Positions 59,051 through 64,000 of a DNA stretch of 64,000 nucleotides are shown here, piece by piece. The translations under genes were made by a program, and so were the position numbers. The first letter of the stretch is position 1. Each line of letters begins with the position of its first letter. Under the pieces are notes generated by a model that made no database searches, was not told the origin of the DNA, and worked only from the letters and a program-made list of their open reading frames with translations. Source of the stretch: Verrucomicrobiota bacterium (GTDB taxonomy: Bacteria > Verrucomicrobiota > Verrucomicrobiia > Opitutales > Opitutaceae); assembly GCA_023432225.1 (NCBI GenBank), contig JAEYUW010000043.1:140007-204006 (forward strand), given 5' to 3'.

Positions 59051-60352
59051 ATGAACAACGAACTTCCCCTCGAAGCGCTCACGGACCGCGACATCGGCAT
59101 CAAGCTCATCGGCATCGGCGGCGGCGGATCGAACGCCGTCGATCGGTTGAAGATGGAGAATCTCGACCGTCTCCAGCTCGCCGTCATCAACACCGATTTC
59201 AAGGCGCTGAGCTCGTCGCCCGTGCAGGACAAGATCCTCATCGGCACCAGCGTCACGCGCGGCCTCAGTGCCGGCGGCGATCCCGTGCTCGGTTACCAGG
59301 CCGCGGACGCCGATCGCGAAAAGATCACCGACCTCGTGCGCGAGAACGATCTCGTCTTCCTGCTCGCCGGCCTCGGCGGCGGCACCGGCTCGGGCGCGAC
59401 GCCCGTTGTCGCGGAGATTGCCCGCGAGTCCGGCGCGCTCGTGATCGCGTTTGTTACGCTGCCGTTCAGCTTCGAAGGTGGCCGCCGCCGCAAGCAGGCG
59501 GAGGAAGCGCTGGACGAATTGCGCAAGCAGTGCCACGCGGTCATTCCGCTCTCCAACGATCTGTTGCTGCAAGAGGGCACGGAGCAGACGAGCGTGCTCG
59601 ACTCGTTCGCGCGCGCCGACGTGTGGATGGGACGCGGCGTGAAATCGATCTGGGCCATGCTTTCGCAAACGGGTCTGATCAACGTGGACTTTCAAGCGTT
59701 GCGCACCGCGTTTCAGACACGCGGCGGCAAGACGCTCTTCGGCCTCGGGACCGGCGAAGGTGAGAACGCTGCGCAAGCCGCATTCGAAGATCTCAAGAAC
59801 TGCCCACTGCTCGCCACGCCGGAGTTCGCCCGCAAGGCCGATCGCTTGATGGTGAACATCACCGGCGGCGCGGATCTGAGCCTGACGAAGGTCAACGAAC
59901 TCATGACCGCGGTGACCGAGGAATTCGGCCGCGAAGCGCACGTGATCATGGGCGCAGTCATCGACGAGGCGCTGCAGGGCAGGGTGGAGGTCTGCGTTAT
60001 CGGCGCGACTGACATCGGCGGACGGACTTTCACGCGCGCGAAGCCCAACACCCCCGCTCGGCGTCCCGAGCGCGCGCCGGCGGAAGGCGATGTTGCCGAA
60101 GTCGCTTCGGCACCGATCAAAACGTCCGCACCGTCGGAGCGTGAGCGCTCCACCCGTGCAAGCGGCTCGTCCGCGAAAGCGCCCGCCGCTCACGATCCGA
60201 ACAAGCCGCAGCAGGAGGAATTCGGCTTTGGGGGTAACGCCGAGTCAGAGGCGAATCGCGGGTCATTCGACAAGTCCGACCGCAACCTTTTCGAAGGTCA
60301 GGATCTCGACGTGCCGACTTACCTGCGACGCGGGATCAAGGTGACGGTTTGA
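59051..60352 (+). CDS. ftsZ: Cell division protein FtsZ
   Basis: FtsZ is the tubulin-like GTPase of the division ring. From ATG 59051 the protein has 433 residues: the GTP-binding GIGGGGSNAVDRL near 21, tubulin signature GGGTGSG at 109-115, and the catalytic T7 loop as NVDFQALRT near 212, where many homologues have NxDFADVK. A disordered Ser/Ala/Pro linker leads to the conserved tail DVPTYLRRGIKVTV, which binds FtsA. The change to Gln-Ala-Leu after NVDF in the T7 loop is noteworthy; the catalytic Asp is present. Confidence 0.95.
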   Translation: MNNELPLEALTDRDIGIKLIGIGGGGSNAVDRLKMENLDRLQLAVINTDFKALSSSPVQDKILIGTSVTRGLSAGGDPVLGYQAADADREKITDLVRENDLVFLLAGLGGGTGSGATPVVAEIARESGALVIAFVTLPFSFEGGRRRKQAEEALDELRKQCHAVIPLSNDLLLQEGTEQTSVLDSFARADVWMGRGVKSIWAMLSQTGLINVDFQALRTAFQTRGGKTLFGLGTGEGENAAQAAFEDLKNCPLLATPEFARKADRLMVNITGGADLSLTKVNELMTAVTEEFGREAHVIMGAVIDEALQGRVEVCVIGATDIGGRTFTRAKPNTPARRPERAPAEGDVAEVASAPIKTSAPSERERSTRASGSSAKAPAAHDPNKPQQEEFGFGGNAESEANRGSFDKSDRNLFEGQDLDVPTYLRRGIKVTV

Positions 60353-60360
60353 CCTCAGAG

Positions 60361-60912
60361 ATGGCGGAGCACGCCTCGGTGTTGCTGGTGCCGGGTTACT
60401 CCGGTGGAGGGCCCAAACACTGGATGCGCGTCTGGCACGCGGCGCATCCGCATTGGTCGCGCATGGCGCTGGCCGACTGGATGTCCACGTCGCCGGGAGA
60501 ATGGGATCGTGCGCTCGAACAGGCCCTCGCGCCGCTGTCAGAGCCTGTGCTCGTGATCGCGCATAGTCTCGGCTGTATCACCGTTGCGCGCTACACGGCG
60601 CGAAGCGGACGCAAGATCGCCGGGGCTTTGCTCGTCGCGCCAGGCGATGTCGAGCAAGCGCCGGATCTGACGATGTTACGCGGCTTCGGACCAATCCCGC
60701 GCGAGCCGCTGCCGTTTCCTGCGATCGTAGTGGCGAGCACGAATGATCCCTACGCGACCGTCGCGCGCGCGGGTGAGTTTGCCGCAGCGTGGGGCGCTGA
60801 CTTTCGGGTGATCGGAGCGGTCGGGCACATCAACTCCGACTCCGACCTTGACGAATGGCTCGTGGGGCAAGCGATGTGGGCTGAACTGCAGGCGCGCGTT
60901 CGACGCGCCTAA
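60361..60912 (+). CDS. RBBP9/YdeN family alpha/beta hydrolase
   Basis: This 183-residue serine hydrolase of the RBBP9/YdeN family has the triad Ser in VIAHSLGCI near 67, Asp in ASTNDPYATV near 126, and His in AVGHINSDSDLDEW near 153. VLLVPGYSGGGPKHW at the start is typical. Its frame also opens at TTG 60349, which would overlap the ftsZ stop; ATG 60361 is preferred. It may be co-transcribed with ftsZ. The substrate is unknown. Confidence 0.88.
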   Translation: MAEHASVLLVPGYSGGGPKHWMRVWHAAHPHWSRMALADWMSTSPGEWDRALEQALAPLSEPVLVIAHSLGCITVARYTARSGRKIAGALLVAPGDVEQAPDLTMLRGFGPIPREPLPFPAIVVASTNDPYATVARAGEFAAAWGADFRVIGAVGHINSDSDLDEWLVGQAMWAELQARVRRA

Positions 60913-60953
60913 CTCCGCTTGGCAAGCGCGCGGGATTCTGCACCGTAGGCGGC

Positions 60954-61985
60954 ATGTTCATCGACGAATGCACCATCAAAGCCCGCGCCGGCGACGGAGG
61001 CCGCGGCTGCGTGAGCTTTCGCCGCGAAAAATACGAGCCGTGGGGCGGACCCAACGGCGGCGACGGCGGGCGCGGCGGTCACGTGGTCCTGCGCGGCGAC
61101 GACGACCAGAACAATCTCATCGATTTCAAATACAAGCCGCACTGGAACGCCGAGCGCGGCGAACACGGCCAGGGCAAGGACTGCAACGGCCGCGAAGGCC
61201 GCCCGGCGGTGCTGCGCGTGCCGCTTGGCACGATCGTCTACAACCTCGAGACGGGCGAGATGGTCACCGAGATTCTCGAGGACGGTCAGGAGTTCATCTT
61301 GTGCAAAGGCGGCAAGGGCGGCTTCGGCAACACGCGTTTCAAGTCCTCCATCAACCGTGCCCCTCGCAACTTCGGTCCCGGCGAGCCGGGCGAGTTCGGC
61401 GAGTATCGCCTCGAGCTGAAGAGCATCGCGGACGTCGGCTTGGTTGGTTTTCCGAATGCCGGCAAATCCTCGCTCACCGGTCTCATTACGAAGGCGCACC
61501 CGAAGGTCGCGGCGTATCCGTTCACGACGCTCCAGCCGCAGATCGGCATCATCGACTACGTCGAGGAATACGATCGCCTCATCCTCGCGGACATCCCCGG
61601 CCTCATCGCCGGTGCGAGTGAGAACAAGGGCCTCGGCCACCGTTTTCTGCGCCACATCGAACGCTGCGCGGTGTTGCTCGTCATCGTCGACATGGCGGGC
61701 ACCGACAACCGCGATCCGCGCGACGACTACAAGCAGCTCCTCAAGGAACTCGAGCTCTACGACAAGCAGCTGCTGAAGAAGCCGCGCCTCGTCGCCGCGA
61801 ACAAGATGGACGAGGACGCCGCAGTCGTGAACCTCAAGAAGTTCAAGACGCGCTACAAGACCGTCGATATCGTGCCGATCTCGTGCCTCAGCGAAGAAGG
61901 CATCCCCAAGCTTAAGAAAGAACTGCTAAAACGCGTGCGGAAGCTGCGGAAGAAACAAAAGGCATCGCCAGCGCCCGCCGCTTGA
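60954..61985 (+). CDS. obgE: GTPase ObgE/CgtA
   Basis: Obg is an essential GTPase in ribosome assembly and stress control. The 343-residue protein has the glycine-rich Obg fold (1-157), with GGDGGRGGHVVLRGD and KGGKGGFGNTRF. The G domain has G1 GFPNAGKSS near 165, G3 DIPGLIAGA, and G4 AANKMDED. The C-terminal TGS-like extension is absent, as in many short Obg proteins. It is not next to rplU/rpmA in this window. Confidence 0.95.
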   Translation: MFIDECTIKARAGDGGRGCVSFRREKYEPWGGPNGGDGGRGGHVVLRGDDDQNNLIDFKYKPHWNAERGEHGQGKDCNGREGRPAVLRVPLGTIVYNLETGEMVTEILEDGQEFILCKGGKGGFGNTRFKSSINRAPRNFGPGEPGEFGEYRLELKSIADVGLVGFPNAGKSSLTGLITKAHPKVAAYPFTTLQPQIGIIDYVEEYDRLILADIPGLIAGASENKGLGHRFLRHIERCAVLLVIVDMAGTDNRDPRDDYKQLLKELELYDKQLLKKPRLVAANKMDEDAAVVNLKKFKTRYKTVDIVPISCLSEEGIPKLKKELLKRVRKLRKKQKASPAPAA

Positions 61986-62004
61986 TTCCATCTTCGTCAC
62001 TCCC

Positions 62005-62517
62005 ATGACGGAACATCGGCCACTCCTCATGCGCGCCAACCGCCTCCTCGGTTCGGCGCTCGTGGAGCACAACCTCGTGAAGTTCGAGGACCTCGAAGTC
62101 GCCAACGAACGCGTGCTTGAGTTGGCGGGGCAGGGCGATTTCCGTCAGGCGACCGTGCTCGGTATTCTCGCGCTCGAGAAGAAAGTGGTGCGCGAGGAAG
62201 ACGTGCTTCACGCCGTCATGGAAGAGCACCAACTTGGCGTGGTCGACCTGCGCCACTACGACGTGCCCGAGGACATTCGCAAGAACCTCGATCTCGGCAT
62301 GTGTTGGGCAAGTTGGACCGTGCCCTACGACAAGGAGGAGGATTTCTGGCTCGTCGCGACCGCCTATTATCTGAGCCCCGCGGTGCGCACAGCTTGGGAA
62401 AAGAAACTCGGCGGCACCATCGTCTGGCATGTCACTACGATGGACGTGATCGCCGATTTCCTCGATCGCCAGCAAGCCGACCGCGACGCGCACGCGAAGG
62501 CTCACCCCGCTTCCTGA
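62005..62517 (+). CDS. Stand-alone GspE/MshE N-terminal-like protein
   Basis: This 170-residue protein resembles the N-terminal domain found before the ATPase in GspE/PilB (T2SSE_N/MshEN): NRLLGSALVEHNLVKFEDLEVANERVL, then LEKKVVREEDVLHAV, then LGVVDLRHYDV. It has no ATPase part. It ends 1 nt before the PilB-like gene, which has its own N-domain, so a regulatory or cyclic di-GMP-sensing partner is possible. Function is inferred from similarity and position only. Confidence 0.65.
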   Translation: MTEHRPLLMRANRLLGSALVEHNLVKFEDLEVANERVLELAGQGDFRQATVLGILALEKKVVREEDVLHAVMEEHQLGVVDLRHYDVPEDIRKNLDLGMCWASWTVPYDKEEDFWLVATAYYLSPAVRTAWEKKLGGTIVWHVTTMDVIADFLDRQQADRDAHAKAHPAS

Positions 62518-62518
62518 C

Positions 62519-64000
62519 ATGCCGCTCGGACGCGTCCAGACCCAGATTGTCGACAAACTCGTCGAGCTCGGAAAACTCACGCCCGAGGCGCGCACCGCCG
62601 TCGTCAACCATGCCGACGACCTGACCGGCGAACAGCTCGACGCGTTGCTGCAGACTGAGCACAAGGTCACGCCGTTTCCGCTCCACCTCGCAAAGTGCCG
62701 CGCGCTCGGCCTGACGCCGTTCAACGTCGCCCGCTACAAGCTGCACAACGCGACGTTCGAGAAGATCGATTTGGAGTTCTGCCAGAAGAACACGATCCTG
62801 CCCGTCGGCCAGGTCGGCGACATGCTGCTGGTGGCGTTCGCGAATCCCTTCGACACCGCGCTGGCCGCGAAGATTGCCGAAAAAACCGGCATGCGTGTCG
62901 CGCGCCTCCTCGGCACGGAGAAGGACATCAAGGACAAGCTGAAGAAGGACAACGCGCCCGAGCAGGTGCAGTTCTCGGACGTCGTCGACCAACTCGGCGC
63001 GCAGTTCTCCGACGACGACGGCGAGATCAAGGACGAGGATCTCACGCACGAGGACTCGGCGCCGATCATCCAGCTCGCGAACCGCATCATCGAGGACGCG
63101 TATTTTTCCGGCACGTCGGACATCCACATCGAGCCGCAGGAAAAGGATCTCGTCGTCCGCTACCGCATCGACGGTCTCACGCAGGAAAAGCTCCGCCTCC
63201 CCGCCAAGGTCACGGGCGCGCTCGTCGCGCGCTTGAAGATCATGTGCAACCTCGACATCGCGGAACGCCGCTTGCCGCAGGACGGGCGCATCGTTTTCAA
63301 GCAATTCAACAAGAAGGGCGTCGATATCGATCTCCGCGTCTCCACCGCGCCGCTCAACTACGGCGAAGGCGTGGTCATGCGTATCCTCGACAAGCAAAAG
63401 TCGACGCTGCCGCTTCCCGCGCTCGGCTTCACCGAGGAGAATCTCGCAAAATACCGCGAGTGCATCCGCCAGCCCTACGGCATGATTCTGCACTGCGGAC
63501 CAACCGGCTCCGGCAAGTCGATGACGCTCTACTCGGCGCTCAACGAGATCAACGCGCCGGACCTGGTCATTCGCACGGCGGAGGACCCGATCGAATACAC
63601 GCTGGCCGGCATCAACCAGATGCAGATGCACCGGCAGATCGGGCTGACGTTTGCCGCCGCGCTGCGCGCCTTTCTCCGCCAGGACCCCGACATCATTCTC
63701 GTCGGTGAAATTCGTGACAAGGAAACGGCCAACATCGCGGTCGAAGCCGCGCTGACCGGCCATTTGCTGATTTCGACGCTGCACACGAACGATGCGCCTT
63801 CCACCGTCGCCCGTCTCACGGACATGGGTGTGGAGCCGTTCATGATCTCATCGTCGCTCCTGTGCGTTTGTGCGCAGCGCCTGTTGCGCCGGGTGTGCAA
63901 GCAGTGCCGCCAAGCGTACGAACCGGACGGCCGCGCGAGGGAAATTCTCGAGAAGTCGATCGGCTGGAGCGGCACCATCTACCGCGCCAAACCCAAGGGG
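62519..64000 (+). CDS. PilB/GspE-type secretion ATPase, 3' end outside window
   Basis: The frame from ATG 62519 runs to the window end without a stop (494 codons seen). It has an N-terminal domain (1-150), then the hexameric ATPase: DIHIEPQEKDLVVRYRIDG near 200, Walker A GPTGSGKS at 327-334, Asp box RTAEDPIEY, Walker B RQDPDIILVGEIRDKET, and His box GHLLISTLHTND. The zinc tetracysteine region begins CAQRLLRRVCKQC near 460. It powers type IV pilus extension or type II secretion; which one depends on genes beyond the window. Confidence 0.93.
   Translation, partial: MPLGRVQTQIVDKLVELGKLTPEARTAVVNHADDLTGEQLDALLQTEHKVTPFPLHLAKCRALGLTPFNVARYKLHNATFEKIDLEFCQKNTILPVGQVGDMLLVAFANPFDTALAAKIAEKTGMRVARLLGTEKDIKDKLKKDNAPEQVQFSDVVDQLGAQFSDDDGEIKDEDLTHEDSAPIIQLANRIIEDAYFSGTSDIHIEPQEKDLVVRYRIDGLTQEKLRLPAKVTGALVARLKIMCNLDIAERRLPQDGRIVFKQFNKKGVDIDLRVSTAPLNYGEGVVMRILDKQKSTLPLPALGFTEENLAKYRECIRQPYGMILHCGPTGSGKSMTLYSALNEINAPDLVIRTAEDPIEYTLAGINQMQMHRQIGLTFAAALRAFLRQDPDIILVGEIRDKETANIAVEAALTGHLLISTLHTNDAPSTVARLTDMGVEPFMISSSLLCVCAQRLLRRVCKQCRQAYEPDGRAREILEKSIGWSGTIYRAKPKG

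Noticed and set aside
1..64000. CRISPR array, prophage, insertion sequence or toxin-antitoxin module
   Set aside because: No regularly spaced direct repeats, phage genes, transposase or paired small toxin genes were recognised on either strand; the repeats seen are inverted and dispersed.

Overview
The window is a GC-rich, gene-dense bacterial chromosome segment from a diderm. The LpxC-FabZ fusion with LpxA, the Porin_5-type porin, TolC, the MraZ-to-FtsZ cluster and the many short dispersed hairpin repeats beginning GTAGG fit Verrucomicrobiota, most likely an Opitutaceae-like organism. This placement is inferred from gene content, not from an rRNA or a database search. No rRNA, CRISPR array, prophage or transposase gene was seen. 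One tRNA gene (His) is present.

Region 1 (1-8.6 kb) is phosphate uptake: the end of a porin gene, pstS, a terminator, a repeat-filled gap with a candidate Pho box, then pstC-pstA-pstB-phoU. Facing it is a low-affinity Pit permease with its DUF47 partner. Region 2 (8.7-41.1 kb) holds mixed housekeeping and accessory genes: tRNA-His, an EEP-family phosphodiesterase, trpA, a REC-GGDEF protein, a lipid kinase, miaA, a TPR protein, tryptophanase, TolC, a PpiD-like chaperone, a NarL-type two-component pair, a YihY membrane protein, argS, a pyrimidine-nucleoside phosphorylase homologue, an RlmI-like methyltransferase, three tandem TonB-C-terminal-like proteins, a secreted GH13 amylase, beta-carbonic anhydrase, EF-P, lpxC-fabZ/lpxA, NDH-2 and a Y-family polymerase.

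Region 3 (41.7-60.4 kb) is a long division and cell-wall (dcw) cluster, all on the plus strand: mraZ, rsmH, ftsL-like, ftsI, murE, murF, mraY, an L,D-transpeptidase, a LysM protein, ftsW, murG, murB, ddl, ftsQ, ftsA, ftsZ. murD and murC are not in it; the L,D-transpeptidase/LysM pair sits between mraY and ftsW, where murD is often found. Three TGGGG boxes on a 10-nt period precede mraZ and match the known MraZ operator pattern. Region 4 (60.4-64 kb) has an RBBP9-like hydrolase, obgE, a stand-alone GspE-N-terminal-like protein and the start of a PilB/GspE ATPase that runs off the window.

The main unusual signal is repeat biology. About twenty REP-like elements, mostly hairpin pairs bracketed GTAGG...CCTAC with interchangeable stems, fill the gaps. 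One lies in frame inside murF and adds about 32 residues just after the ATP loop. There is a separate family of long ACGTA-W-TACGT palindromes, one copy of which is inside miaA, and a class of long inverted repeats built from short repeated words. The pyrimidine-nucleoside phosphorylase homologue has lost several phosphate-binding residues in an otherwise gap-free match to the E. coli enzyme.
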